From positions 42,431 through 106,430 of the forward strand of contig NZ_JMPJ01000037.1 of assembly GCF_000735345.1 (NCBI RefSeq): a stretch of DNA of 64,000 bases, given 5' to 3'. Below are positions 17,801 through 26,790 of the stretch, piece after piece. This DNA is from Ewingella americana ATCC 33852 (GTDB lineage Bacteria; Pseudomonadota; Gammaproteobacteria; Enterobacterales; Enterobacteriaceae). The stretch's first letter is position 1, and each line of letters starts with the position of its first letter. Below the pieces are notes generated by a model. The model did no database searches, was not told where the DNA came from, and saw only the letters and a program-made list of their open reading frames with translations. The translations under genes and the position numbers were made by a program.

Positions 17801-18643
17801 ATGTTATTGGTGCTCACTTGGCCGCGCATGTCGCAACAGCTGCAACTCAATGAGTCTATCACGTGCGAAAAACCGGTCTGTTTCAACATCTTAAATGGGG
17901 AGTTCGCTCCCCACTCGATGGGCGACGGGCACGATGAAGTGCAGTTCTACTGGGATGTTTCTCAGCCGATGATGGTGAATCACAGCCATGACATGCTCTG
18001 TACCATCAATGGCACACAGCTCGCGCCGGGTGAGCACCATCCTCTGCCATTAGAGGCAGAGATTAAGTTTGGTTACTTTGTCATAACCACTAAACAGGCC
18101 AGCCAAGACGCCAATAGCCGTCAGTTTATCGACAACCTGACTTTGCTCGAACAACCCTCGGCGTTCGACGCGCCGGAGCTCCCGGCAATCGAAGATATTC
18201 TGACTCACGGCGGCTACTACGTTTCCTACCTTGATGATTTACATGCCGACCACGTCTACGGGCCTCAAGGGCCGGATATCTTAAAAAGTCTTGAGCTGGA
18301 GTACAAAAGGTTTTTGATGTGGGGCGAACAGGGCAAGCCGTTTTCCAGCAGCGCCGCGCCGCAAAAAAGCCAACTGTTGGCTAATGACGGCTTTCTGGAG
18401 AATGTCAGGGACAGCGTTAAAAACAAAACCGTTACCGAGTGCATTTTAGATTCCACCGGCCTCATCGATAAAGTGACCCGACAGCTCAATGTCATCGATG
18501 GGGTAGAAGAGTCTGCTCACGAAGAGCGTCAGGACATTTTAAAAGCGCTGGCACCAGAACATATTCTGACCAAAGAGCAAAATAGCGTCCCCGCACTGGT
18601 ATTCCAAGAACTCTATAAATTAGGGCTGAACAGCCATCTATAA
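17801..18643 (+). CDS. tagK: T6SS accessory protein TagK
   Basis: 280 aa from the ATG at 17801. The open frame extends upstream into the PAAR gene, but the ATG fits gene spacing. The N-terminal half resembles a forkhead-associated-type fold (SITCEKPVCFNILNGEFAPH). The C-terminal half contains the TagK-type segment ILTHGGYYVSYLDDLHADHV and GPDILKSLELEYKRFLMWGE. TagK proteins occur in enterobacterial T6SS clusters next to tagJ and tssE. Their exact role is not settled. Family assignment is from recall of motif and context. Confidence 0.72.
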   Translation: MLLVLTWPRMSQQLQLNESITCEKPVCFNILNGEFAPHSMGDGHDEVQFYWDVSQPMMVNHSHDMLCTINGTQLAPGEHHPLPLEAEIKFGYFVITTKQASQDANSRQFIDNLTLLEQPSAFDAPELPAIEDILTHGGYYVSYLDDLHADHVYGPQGPDILKSLELEYKRFLMWGEQGKPFSSSAAPQKSQLLANDGFLENVRDSVKNKTVTECILDSTGLIDKVTRQLNVIDGVEESAHEERQDILKALAPEHILTKEQNSVPALVFQELYKLGLNSHL

Positions 18644-18657
18644 CTTCAAATAGGGAT

Positions 18658-19473
18658 ATGAAAAAGATGAATGCGACCCATTTAAATGAATTATTAAAAA
18701 CTCACTCGTTAACTGAAATACAGGCCGAGGTGATTGCAGCCCTCAAATCTAAACCAACGGATACCGAGGCTCGGGAATTATTATTCAAACTCTACAGCCT
18801 TGATGGCTTGTGGGAAAAAGCGCTATTTCAGCTGACCACGCTGATTCAATTTGCGCCCGATATGACCAAGCGCGCCGAGCTGTATAAAAATCTGATCCTG
18901 AGTGAAAAATTGCGCGAAGAGGTGCTGGCGGGCAACCGCACTCCGGGCAATCTCGGCGGCGAGCAGCCTGAGTGGGTGTTGCTGATGCAACAGGCTAACC
19001 AGTTTTTACAGCAGGGCGATCACCTGCAAAGTGAAGCCGTACGCCAGCAGGCATTTTCACAAGCCCCTGAAATATCAGGTGAGACTAACACCGGCGCTCA
19101 CTTCACTTGGATTGCAGACAGCGATGGGCGAGTGGGGCCGGCCTGTGAGTTTATCAGCGCTGGCGGCTATCGCTGGGTGCCGTTCGCCGATATCCAGCTG
19201 CTCACCGTATCCAAACCGACCAGCATCACTGAGCTTATCTGGGCACCGGCGCAAATCACGGTGAATGACAAAATCTGGTACGGCTATCTGCCAGCACGCT
19301 ATCCGCTGGCAGCCGACGCCGACAGCGACACTAAACTTGGCCGCAAAACCCAATGGGATCAGCCGTCTGAGTCTATTTATATTGGCTCAGGTCGAAAAAT
19401 GTTTATGACCAATCAGGATGAATTCGCTTTATTTGATGTTGAAGAGTTTAGGTTCGATGAACAGGCGAAGTAA
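18658..19473 (+). CDS. tagJ: T6SS accessory protein TagJ (ImpE/SciE family)
   Basis: 271 aa. The N-terminal third is helical, TPR-like (TDTEARELLFKLYSLDGLWEKAL), followed by the ImpE domain with WIADSDGRVGPACEFISAGG, YRWVPFADI and LIWAPAQITVNDKIWYGYLP. In characterised systems TagJ binds the sheath and modulates recruitment of the ClpV ATPase. Two close ATGs (18658 and 18667) are both possible starts. The gene overlaps tssE by one base, implying coupled translation. Confidence 0.88.
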   Translation: MKKMNATHLNELLKTHSLTEIQAEVIAALKSKPTDTEARELLFKLYSLDGLWEKALFQLTTLIQFAPDMTKRAELYKNLILSEKLREEVLAGNRTPGNLGGEQPEWVLLMQQANQFLQQGDHLQSEAVRQQAFSQAPEISGETNTGAHFTWIADSDGRVGPACEFISAGGYRWVPFADIQLLTVSKPTSITELIWAPAQITVNDKIWYGYLPARYPLAADADSDTKLGRKTQWDQPSESIYIGSGRKMFMTNQDEFALFDVEEFRFDEQAK

Positions 19474-19952
19474 TGGAAAAGAAAATTCAGTTTTTGCCGA
19501 CTTTATTTGAACGTTTACTTGATGATGAGCCAAAAAAGAGTTCGGAGCCGCATGACAAGTTCTTTTATGACTCCAGAATGATGCGAAAACTGGTTCAGCT
19601 AAATATTGGTGAGATCCTCAACAATGCCAATATTGACAGTCAACTTGACGCCCAAAACCATAAATGGGTGGCCAAGTCAGTATTAAATTACGGCATTGCG
19701 CCGTTGGTGGGGAGTTATTCCACGCCTCACGGTTGGGCAAGTATTGAGCGAGTTATCCGCGAATCCATCATTCGTTTTGAACCTAGGATCATTGCGGAGT
19801 CGTTACTCGTCACCCAATTGCATAATGCCCGCAAAGGCATTGTGCAGTTTGAGATACGGGGGTTAATAAAGTGGAACCCTCATCCCATTGACCTCTGTGT
19901 AGAAGGTGCCTATGACGTGGAAACCGCTCACGCCGAATTACGCGCTCGCTAG
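19473..19952 (+). CDS. tssE: T6SS baseplate protein TssE (gp25-like)
   Basis: 159 aa. The gp25/lysozyme-like family core is visible: PTLFERLLDD near the start, LVQLNIGEILNN, SVLNYGIAPLVGS, and IRESIIRFEPRI. TssE is the wedge component that initiates sheath assembly together with TssF and TssG. Those partners normally follow it but are absent here. Instead an 86-nt gap leads to an effector/immunity-like pair. It starts on the last base of tagJ. Confidence 0.93.
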   Translation: MEKKIQFLPTLFERLLDDEPKKSSEPHDKFFYDSRMMRKLVQLNIGEILNNANIDSQLDAQNHKWVAKSVLNYGIAPLVGSYSTPHGWASIERVIRESIIRFEPRIIAESLLVTQLHNARKGIVQFEIRGLIKWNPHPIDLCVEGAYDVETAHAELRAR

Positions 19953-20038
19953 TGGTTATAAGCATCAGGGCTGACTTGAGTGGCGCGAGGTTTTTAACGT
20001 CCCGTCAACTTTTGATATGATTAAAATAAAGGAATTCT

Positions 20039-20560
20039 ATGGAAAGCGAAAACTCAGTTCGCCCCTTAACTACCGGGGAAATACGACTGGCCGAGAACAT
20101 TTTCGGTAGCTCAATCGAATGGGGCAAAGTCTGGGTGCATTGTGAAAGCTATTTACCCTTCGGCTTGCAGGGTAAATATGTCGGAATGACGCCCAACGGA
20201 GAAATGTATTTCAGGAAAGAGACCTATCTTAAGGATTTCTCCATATCATCTAACTCCAATCAACACTTCTTTATTCATGAGATGGTCGATGTTTGGCAAC
20301 AACAGCATGGGATGTGGGTAAAAACCAGAGGCCTATTCAGCTGGGCTTCAAGTTATAAATATACTCTGGATGAGAATAAAAAACTCAATGATTATGGCAT
20401 GGAGCAGCAGGCTCAAATCATTGCCGACTATTTCTTATTAAAAACCTATGGCGTCAGAGGGTTAAAAAATGAAATCGGCAGAATGGCCGGGTTTCAGGGG
20501 ACCTTAGATTCAAGTACAATGCCGCTTTATCGCAAGATATTGCCACCCTCTATCCTATAA
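20039..20560 (+). CDS. Vgr-related protein with altered HExxH motif (putative T6SS cargo)
   Basis: 173 aa. It resembles short Vgr-related proteins found beside T6SS genes, which carry a zinc-metallopeptidase-like HExxH motif near the middle. Here the motif reads HEMVDVWQQQHG, with H80 and E81 kept but Asp84 in place of the second His, and another His at 90. It has no signal peptide or membrane segment. Downstream after 11 nt is a lipoprotein of the type annotated as T6SS immunity, making an effector/immunity pair plausible. Whether it is an active peptidase, a degenerate one or a structural adaptor cannot be told from sequence. Confidence 0.6.
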   Translation: MESENSVRPLTTGEIRLAENIFGSSIEWGKVWVHCESYLPFGLQGKYVGMTPNGEMYFRKETYLKDFSISSNSNQHFFIHEMVDVWQQQHGMWVKTRGLFSWASSYKYTLDENKKLNDYGMEQQAQIIADYFLLKTYGVRGLKNEIGRMAGFQGTLDSSTMPLYRKILPPSIL

Positions 20561-20571
20561 GGAAGGCTACA

Positions 20572-20979
20572 ATGAAGAATGTGATTCTATGTCTTCCCAT
20601 TCTACTTATTACCGCCTGTCACGCGGGTGACCCTCGGCCTGCTAACCAGCGTTCTACAGTGAGCACGGTTGCCAATAAAATTTGTATTCTCGCCCCGGTA
20701 TCCGAAAGCGAAGCAATACGCTCAATAAGTATCAGCGAAGTAGGCAATTACCAGAACCGCATGGAGAAGGCATTCACCACGGATAAAGCTCCAGAGTTGC
20801 GCTCAGATAAATGCGCTCCCAACTTTGATTTTAACTTTATCCCCGGGAAGTCCTATATTTCATCCATTCAATCAACGTACATCAACGGCAAAGACCGCGT
20901 ACCCACCGGCAGCAATTACAGCGTAACCTTCTCCGTATGGATGGAAAAGGGCGCATTAAAGGCTGCAGATATTAATTAA
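20572..20979 (+). CDS. Putative T6SS immunity periplasmic lipoprotein
   Basis: 135 aa. Signal peptide MKNVILCLPILLITAC ends in lipobox ITAC with lipidated Cys16. The mature part has two cysteines (near residues 39 and 82) and a beta-rich C-terminal half (YSVTFSVWMEKGALKA). It looks like the small periplasmic lipoproteins found directly after Vgr-related genes in enterobacterial T6SS clusters. The 11-nt gap indicates co-transcription. A periplasmic site would suit neutralisation of an effector delivered into the periplasm. Function is inferred from context. Confidence 0.6.
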   Translation: MKNVILCLPILLITACHAGDPRPANQRSTVSTVANKICILAPVSESEAIRSISISEVGNYQNRMEKAFTTDKAPELRSDKCAPNFDFNFIPGKSYISSIQSTYINGKDRVPTGSNYSVTFSVWMEKGALKAADIN

Positions 20980-20991
20980 TGGATTATTACG

Positions 20992-21030
20992 AGCCCAAGA
21001 AGGGTTGTGCTTTGTTGGGCTTGTATTTTT
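20992..21030 (+). terminator. Rho-independent terminator closing the plus-strand T6SS operon
   Basis: AGCCCAA (20992-20998) pairs with TTGGGCT (21015-21021), followed by TGTATTTTT. It lies 12 nt after the lipoprotein stop codon. Confidence 0.65.
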
Positions 21031-21195
21031 AGCCGTAGAAATAGTCATAAAAGGCACTGAAGTTATGACTTCCTAATATCGGTGATACAGCATTACTTAA
21101 TTCGTTAACGAAGGATTCTTTAATTTCATCATTATCGTCAGCAATGTCAAATACTAGTATAGATAATACATATTACTTTCTTTTACGGATCGATT

Positions 21196-21230
21196 TGACT
21201 AGCCAAATTTGTGGATTATTTGGCTAGTCA
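21196..21230 (-). repeat. 12-bp perfect inverted repeat after the Rhs immunity gene
   Basis: TGACTAGCCAAA (21196-21207) and TTTGGCTAGTCA (21219-21230) form a perfect stem with an 11-nt loop, 7 nt beyond the stop of the minus-strand immunity gene. There is no strong U-tract, but position suggests a transcript end. Confidence 0.55.
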
Positions 21231-21237
21231 GAAGAAA

Positions 21238-21540
21238 TCAGTCCAAGAAATCGTCCATTTCTAAATAGTAAATCACTGCCTCAAGCAGATCTTCGTTGGA
21301 GGAGGTAGGATGATGTTCTAGTTTATTCTCAATTATTGCCTTGAATGTTGGGTATTCGAGCCACGTGTCATAATCATCCTCCATATCCTCATCTTCTTCT
21401 TCAGATTCGGCAAGGTAATAGTCTGAATTTTTAATAACTGATCTTTCATTGGAAAATTCTTTATCGACAAAAAATCCTCCTACCTTAGGTAGTTGCTTAT
21501 AAATGGCTAATAAACCCTCAAAACCTTTGATTGTTTTCAT
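21238..21540 (-). CDS. Putative cytoplasmic immunity protein for the Rhs nuclease
   Basis: 100 aa from the ATG at 21540. The reading frame is open further upstream into the rhs gene, but this ATG has a good ribosome site (AGGATAGA) and lies 10 nt after the rhs stop. No signal peptide. The middle is very acidic (EESEEEDEDMEDD-type run, about residues 45-58), and the C-terminus is helical (NEDLLEAVIYYLEMDDFLD). Strong acidity is common in immunity proteins that mask basic nuclease toxins. I do not recognise the family. The call rests on position after a polymorphic toxin. Confidence 0.65.
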   Translation of the reverse strand: MKTIKGFEGLLAIYKQLPKVGGFFVDKEFSNERSVIKNSDYYLAESEEEDEDMEDDYDTWLEYPTFKAIIENKLEHHPTSSNEDLLEAVIYYLEMDDFLD

Positions 21541-21550
21541 TCTATCCTCA

Positions 21551-24500
21551 TTAGCGACATGTTTTTCCACCACCCCATTTATGGCGGCCACCGGAGCCAT
21601 CTGGATGATAGATTTTATGATACGATTTATGGTCATTGTAATCGACCAAGCTTAATACTCCCGGCTGGTTTTCATGATGCCAAGTCATATCAGGAGGAGA
21701 ATATTTGCTAAAATTTCCCCTTGAATTCGGCTGTACATGCTCTACAACGCCGGGATATTTCGTCTGCATTTCCTGCTTAAATACCGAATCTCTCTGCAAC
21801 CGTTCATAGACAGACTGATTACCCCTTCTGAAATGCTCGCTGTCTTTTAAGTCATATTCCGAAAAATCAAGCGTATGTTCATGGAATACATGATATTTAC
21901 CTAGCCCTCTCTCACCTTCGCCTTTGTAAAGGCCTAACGGATCAATCCACCCCAGCGGATTCGGCGCATACTGATAAAGATTCCAGCCTCCCAGCAATCC
22001 TATAGGGTCCTGAACGGTAAACCGTCCAACCTGCGGGTCGTAATACCTGAAAAGATTATAGTGTAGCCCCGTCTCACTGTCAGCGTACTGCCCGGCGTAA
22101 CGCAGAGGCTGATGGTGCAGGGCGCTATGCCGGGCTAGGCGGTGAAAGCCTTCTGACTGCCGGGTGACCTCTCCAAAGCTGCCGTAGTGGCCACTCCAGC
22201 GCAGGTCGCCGTTTTCATCGGTAATATCCAGCGGTGCACCATTCAGGTCGGTGCTGAACCAGTAAATATCTCCCTGTTTATCCGCATCCAGATGGTCAAC
22301 ACGCGCCAACGGGCTATATGTCTCGTTCGGGTCGTAAATATATGTCTGGCACTGGCCGTTCTGTTGCTGTTCCTGCAACAGCCGGTAGCCCTGCCACAGG
22401 AAGCGGGTCGCGGTGGTGCCGCGCTGCGTGGTCACCGTTTTACGGATACGCCTGCCCAGCGCATCATAATGGTAGTGAGCCGTGAAGCGGCCTTCGGGCC
22501 CGGTGCCTTCGGCCCTTATCAGCCGGTTTTCCGCATCGTATTCGTAGTGCTGTTCATGCAGACCGCTGCGCCGGCTGACCAGATTGCCCCACCAGTCATA
22601 TTTCATAAACAGGTTCTGCCACTGTGTGAGGCGGTTATCCGTCAGCGGCAGGGCGGGTAGGTAATCGTCCGGCAGCAGATTATCTGCTGCGTCGTAGCGA
22701 AACGCCCGAGTGTTGTGGCCCGGACGGGCTTCGTAATGCCTGAGAAGACGACCTTCTTCATCATAGCCATAAAGCGTGTTGCCACGCAGTGTGTCGCTGA
22801 CGTCAGACAGTTCGCCCCGCCCGGTATAGTGGAAGGCGCGTTCAAGTATTGCCTGCTCTGGCAGTTCAGGCTGCGTGACGAACGAGGTTAGTTGCAGAGT
22901 ACGGCGACCCAGTCTGTCATATTGCCGCGTCTGTTCACGTCTGCCCTGACTGCGGGACACTTCGCGGTGCAGGCGGTCGCGGGTGAATTCGCTGATCATC
23001 TGCTGATTAAAGCGGATGGCGCTGACATGACCGGAGCCATAGTGTAGCCAACTGACCTGCTGGCTACAGGGTAAGGTCAGTTCAGTGAGGTTATCGAGGG
23101 CATCGTACTGATAGTGCAGTTCACCATTAATGCCGGCTTCACTGATAACTCGGCCTGCAACGTCATGGCTGAACTTTATCTCATCCACTTCAATTCCCAG
23201 CGCCACTCCCTCTGCGGTTGGTGTGCGTACCAGTCCGGTGAGCTGACCGCTAATGTTGCGTTGGTAGCGGTATTCCACGTCTCGTGTGATGCGCCCGGTC
23301 AGCAGGCCGCTGTTGTCATAGCTGAACGTCTGAACACGCCGGGGAATGCCGCCGTCGTTGTCCGATCTGCCGCTTTCCAGCAGGGAACTGAGCAGCCCCC
23401 GTTCGTTCCATTCCATCTGCCGGGATGTCTCATCCGGGCGGACTTCACTCAACGGGCGTCCTGTGGGGTCATATGTAAACCGGTACTCGCCGCCGTTGCC
23501 GTTTTCCAGTCGCATTAGGTTGCCACGGGCATCATAGTACCAGCGGCGGGTGATACCGATGCGGTCGATTTGGCTCTCCGGCAATCCTAGTGCGTTGTAC
23601 TGCCAGCGAGTCTCGCTTTCCAGTGGATCACGCCACGCCGTAAGCTGGCCACGCTCATTCCACATTAGCGTCTCTTGGCTACCGTCAGCGCGGATAACGG
23701 CAGCAAGCTGGCCGGTGCGATTCCACTCGCGGTGGGTGATGTTACCCTCGGCGTCCTCACTGCTGACAAGCTGACCGAACCGGTCATAGGAGAAGCGGGT
23801 CACGCTACCGGAGCAGTCAGTGCGCTTTATTAGTAGCCCCTGTCGGTTCCATGCCAGCAGAACATCACCGCCGTTCGCATCGGTAATAACCTCTGGCAGA
23901 GGCTCTTCCTCATCCGGATAGCGGTAAGTCGTTGAACGGTTAAGCGCGTCGATTTCGGCCAGCAAGCGACCTTTTAGGTCATAAGTGGCACGTGTGGCAG
24001 TTAGATCTGGATAAACCGTCTGCGCAATACGATCTGTATTACGGAACCAGTGATAATGCGTGGTGCGACCAGCCGGATCAGTTTCGCAGGTCATGCGACC
24101 AAAGCGATCCCATTGGCTCCGGCGCATGGCACCGTCAGACAGGATAACGTCGCACAGCTCTCCATTGCGGTAAACGAAGCTGGTTTGATGGCCATCGTAG
24201 TCGATGAAGCTCGCGACATTTTCATCGTCGTCAACCAGCCAGCTTGCCTGAGCGCCATCATCGCGTGTGGCGTAGCGCCTGCCGTTCTCAAAGTCATATT
24301 TGAAATTCAGCTGCTCACCAGCGCTATGGCGGAAGGCCACCACTCGAGGCAAACCATTCATTTCCTGCCACTGATATTCACTCAGCAGGCCGTTGCTGTC
24401 TTGATGACTGCGCAGTAAGTCCGTACCGTCGCCGTCGTCATACCAGCTGAAGCGTCGACGAACCAACCCACCGCGTCCGATGACGGTGTTTAGTCGTTCT

Positions 24501-25783
24501 TTATTGTCGTAATCGTAACTGACCAGACAGACTTCATCATCCAGCCAAGCACCTGCAAGGCGGACGTTTCCATTCAGGTTCTGGTACCGGCAGACCACTC
24601 GTTGCCCTGCGCTGTCAGTGAGGGCATGCAGCGTTTGTCGGTCATTCCACTCAAAGAGGATATCGTTGCCGCAGGGTTCGGTGAGCCGTAGGGGCAGGGA
24701 AGGGTTATCGCCTTTTAGTGGCTGGAAATGCCAACGCTCGCCGCTGATATCATAGACTGACCAAGTATCGTCCTGATGGTGCTCAAGCCAGCGCTTTTCC
24801 GGTTCACAGAAGGTCCTTTGACCTTTTGGTACCAGAGGGAATGAAATGTAGTCACCTGAAGGCGCTCGCCACACCAAGCCTTCCTGATATTTTTCGAGGC
24901 GTGTTTCCCAGAAAAGATTCCAGCCACGACCAAGTATGCTATCGCCTGGATTGCCGCTGCGCCAGTAACGTTGCCAGCGTATCGGCAGGCGTGAGGGGAG
25001 CACGAAGTCGAGCTCGTCTTCGCCGGAAAGAAATTTCTGGCCGCTAACAATATCCACCGGGCGGGCAATGATCCCCACGGCGGCGGCTCCGGTCATTAAT
25101 ACCCCGGCGCGACAGGCGATGCGTGCCAGTTTGTTGACTCCGGGGATCTTACTGAGCCATTTACCCAGCGCGCCGATTTTCCCTGCGGCACCGCCCCAGC
25201 CACCCGCCAGACCGGCAAAGAGCAGAGTGAGATCCGAGGCTTTATAGAGGAATTCAGGAACTTCAGAATGGATTGGGAGAGTCTGCTGTGGGTCACCACC
25301 GATGCGAACGTCGCCAGACCCTGTCATGACCTTCGCGCCACAAGTAGTCTGGTCACCGATACGGGTTGCAGGAAGACCGTTGATAAATACTCGAGATGAG
25401 CCCTCCGCCATCTGCTGTGAACCGTCGTCAGAGCAGTCCACCATACTATTAGTGGCAATAACCGCCGGTTTACCATTAATGAATACATCAGGCGAGCCGG
25501 TGATCAGAGTACCTTTCTTCGTCATGCTGGCGGCTCCAGCACCGGCGATGCTGTCTCTGGCGCCAGTTGCCAATTCGCCCGTCAGATAACCGACCGCCAA
25601 GCTGGCCCCCACAAGCAGCACGCCAATGCCGAGACATGAAGCACCAATACCGGCCACCATCAATGCCCCGGCAGCAATACCTCCAACTGCAGCAATGAGT
25701 CCGCCGACTATCGTTCCGGCAATCATCCCTGCAAGAGCATGGGAATGACCGATATCGTCCCCGACACGTGCTGCCTCAAACAT
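21551..25783 (-). CDS. PAAR-Rhs T6SS effector with C-terminal HNH-type nuclease
   Basis: 1410 aa. Residues 1-70 hold two hydrophobic segments of the kind bound by EagR chaperones. A PAAR domain spans about 75-160 (VFINGKPAV, VFINGLPATRIGDQT). The linker leads to a DUF6531-like segment (RPVDIVSGQKFL) and a long YD-repeat shell (about 280-1230). The Rhs core end motif RYYDPQVGRFTVQDPIGLLG then ends at IDPLGL. The last 125 residues are the variable toxin, with DMTWHHENQPGVLSLV and a His-rich end, matching HNH/endonuclease VII-type nucleases of the WHH group. The protein would ride the VgrG tip and cleave target DNA. It is flanked by its chaperone upstream and its immunity gene downstream. Confidence 0.93.
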   Translation of the reverse strand: MFEAARVGDDIGHSHALAGMIAGTIVGGLIAAVGGIAAGALMVAGIGASCLGIGVLLVGASLAVGYLTGELATGARDSIAGAGAASMTKKGTLITGSPDVFINGKPAVIATNSMVDCSDDGSQQMAEGSSRVFINGLPATRIGDQTTCGAKVMTGSGDVRIGGDPQQTLPIHSEVPEFLYKASDLTLLFAGLAGGWGGAAGKIGALGKWLSKIPGVNKLARIACRAGVLMTGAAAVGIIARPVDIVSGQKFLSGEDELDFVLPSRLPIRWQRYWRSGNPGDSILGRGWNLFWETRLEKYQEGLVWRAPSGDYISFPLVPKGQRTFCEPEKRWLEHHQDDTWSVYDISGERWHFQPLKGDNPSLPLRLTEPCGNDILFEWNDRQTLHALTDSAGQRVVCRYQNLNGNVRLAGAWLDDEVCLVSYDYDNKERLNTVIGRGGLVRRRFSWYDDGDGTDLLRSHQDSNGLLSEYQWQEMNGLPRVVAFRHSAGEQLNFKYDFENGRRYATRDDGAQASWLVDDDENVASFIDYDGHQTSFVYRNGELCDVILSDGAMRRSQWDRFGRMTCETDPAGRTTHYHWFRNTDRIAQTVYPDLTATRATYDLKGRLLAEIDALNRSTTYRYPDEEEPLPEVITDANGGDVLLAWNRQGLLIKRTDCSGSVTRFSYDRFGQLVSSEDAEGNITHREWNRTGQLAAVIRADGSQETLMWNERGQLTAWRDPLESETRWQYNALGLPESQIDRIGITRRWYYDARGNLMRLENGNGGEYRFTYDPTGRPLSEVRPDETSRQMEWNERGLLSSLLESGRSDNDGGIPRRVQTFSYDNSGLLTGRITRDVEYRYQRNISGQLTGLVRTPTAEGVALGIEVDEIKFSHDVAGRVISEAGINGELHYQYDALDNLTELTLPCSQQVSWLHYGSGHVSAIRFNQQMISEFTRDRLHREVSRSQGRREQTRQYDRLGRRTLQLTSFVTQPELPEQAILERAFHYTGRGELSDVSDTLRGNTLYGYDEEGRLLRHYEARPGHNTRAFRYDAADNLLPDDYLPALPLTDNRLTQWQNLFMKYDWWGNLVSRRSGLHEQHYEYDAENRLIRAEGTGPEGRFTAHYHYDALGRRIRKTVTTQRGTTATRFLWQGYRLLQEQQQNGQCQTYIYDPNETYSPLARVDHLDADKQGDIYWFSTDLNGAPLDITDENGDLRWSGHYGSFGEVTRQSEGFHRLARHSALHHQPLRYAGQYADSETGLHYNLFRYYDPQVGRFTVQDPIGLLGGWNLYQYAPNPLGWIDPLGLYKGEGERGLGKYHVFHEHTLDFSEYDLKDSEHFRRGNQSVYERLQRDSVFKQEMQTKYPGVVEHVQPNSRGNFSKYSPPDMTWHHENQPGVLSLVDYNDHKSYHKIYHPDGSGGRHKWGGGKTCR

Positions 25784-25801
25784 AACAAAAGTCCTTAATT
25801 G

Positions 25802-26239
25802 TTAAGCGTCAAAACGAAAGCTGTTGAGCAGAGTATTGAAGACCTGACTGTCTGCATCAGTCAGGGTGGCAGTAGAGGTCATGGTGAAGACCAGAATATG
25901 ATTTTCTGCTGTATTGAATACCGCCTGCTGCTGAAAGGTTCTTCTGCCGTCACGCAGGTAGCTGGCGTGTACGCATTCACCTTGTAACAGGTTATCGCCA
26001 AGTACTGCAGCTTCACGCAGCTGTTCTTTCCAGCCTTTAAGGTGCTTCTTCAACAGTGCGAGCTGCTTGTCGATGTAGTCAGAAAGTGTCTCACCGTCAT
26101 TCAAGATGTCGCGAGAGATATTAAAGGCGGGCGTATTTTCACCAGAAAGAGTGAAAACATTAACCGTACGATCCTGATAATGGTCAGGAAGCTTGATACT
26201 CCCTTCGGTAAAGCGGCAGGTTGCTTGGCTCTCGGACAT
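25802..26239 (-). CDS. EagR-type effector chaperone (DcrB/DUF1795 family)
   Basis: 145 aa from the ATG at 26239. The frame is open to 26308, but this start fits the family, which begins shortly before FTEGSIKLPDHYQDRTVNVF. Conserved features include NISRDILNDGETLSDYIDKQ and a C-terminal FNTLLNSFRFDA. EagR proteins bind the N-terminal transmembrane segments of PAAR-Rhs effectors and load them onto VgrG. The gene lies 18 nt upstream of rhs in the same operon, which supports the pairing. Confidence 0.88.
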   Translation of the reverse strand: MSESQATCRFTEGSIKLPDHYQDRTVNVFTLSGENTPAFNISRDILNDGETLSDYIDKQLALLKKHLKGWKEQLREAAVLGDNLLQGECVHASYLRDGRRTFQQQAVFNTAENHILVFTMTSTATLTDADSQVFNTLLNSFRFDA

Positions 26240-26424
26240 TGAGCGGAATTCCTGTTCTTTAGAAAAACTTAAGTTTGCCACAGGGTAAGTTAGATGGCTA
26301 TCTGGCATTCAAAGCAAAAATGAACCTGCTTTATCCCATTTTATTTAGCTTAAGAATCTAGCTTCGAACGGTTTTTTCGTAGAAAAGTGTAGATGTTAGG
26401 AAGGGATAGTCGAACCATAAAAAG

Positions 26425-26456
26425 CAAAAAACCAGATGCTGTAAGGCATCTGGTTT
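26425..26456 (-). terminator. Terminator of the left tRNA-Asn gene
   Basis: AAACCAGATGC (26429-26439) pairs with GCATCTGGTTT (26446-26456). On the minus strand the stem is followed by a T-rich run, just after the tRNA 3' end. Confidence 0.8.
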
Positions 26457-26464
26457 CTCTAAAT

Positions 26465-26540
26465 TGGCTCCTCTGACTGGACTCGAACCAGTGACATACG
26501 GATTAACAGTCCGCCGTTCTACCGACTGAACTACAGAGGA
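26465..26540 (-). tRNA. tRNA-Asn (anticodon GTT), left copy
   Basis: A 76-nt cloverleaf on the minus strand with encoded CCA. Acceptor stem TCCTCTG pairs with CAGAGGA. The D-arm is GTTCAGTCGGTAGAAC, the anticodon loop contains CTGTTAA with GTT, and the T-arm is CTGGTTCGAGTCCAG. The sequence is identical to the copy at 30055-30130. Its 3' end faces the Rhs/T6SS region, the side on which islands usually integrate. Confidence 0.97.
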
Positions 26541-26557
26541 ATCGTGTGAACGGGGCG
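26465..26557. repeat. 93-bp direct repeat covering tRNA-Asn, left copy
   Basis: The tRNA plus the 17 bases upstream of its 5' end (26541-26557) are identical to 30055-30147, 3590 bp away in the same orientation. Confidence 0.9.
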
Positions 26558-26790
26558 AATAATAGCGAGTGAGATTGTTGATAGCAAAGGTTTTTTAGCT
26601 TGAACAATCTGATGGGAGACAATTTGTGCAGACTGCGCAAAAACGCGCGATATTCCGCCAATATTCATCAAATAAACTGAACCCTTAGGTTAAATAAATG
26701 AAATTTATTCTCATCCTGATAGGCGTAGAGTAAGGGTATCGCTGCGCCATATCCTCTCGGGATAGGCCGGAATCTGAGGATACTTTTACT

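Noticed and set aside
21541-21636. Longer form of the Rhs immunity protein (132 codons)
   Set aside because: The extra N-terminus lies inside the rhs toxin region in another frame. The ATG at 21540 has a proper ribosome site.
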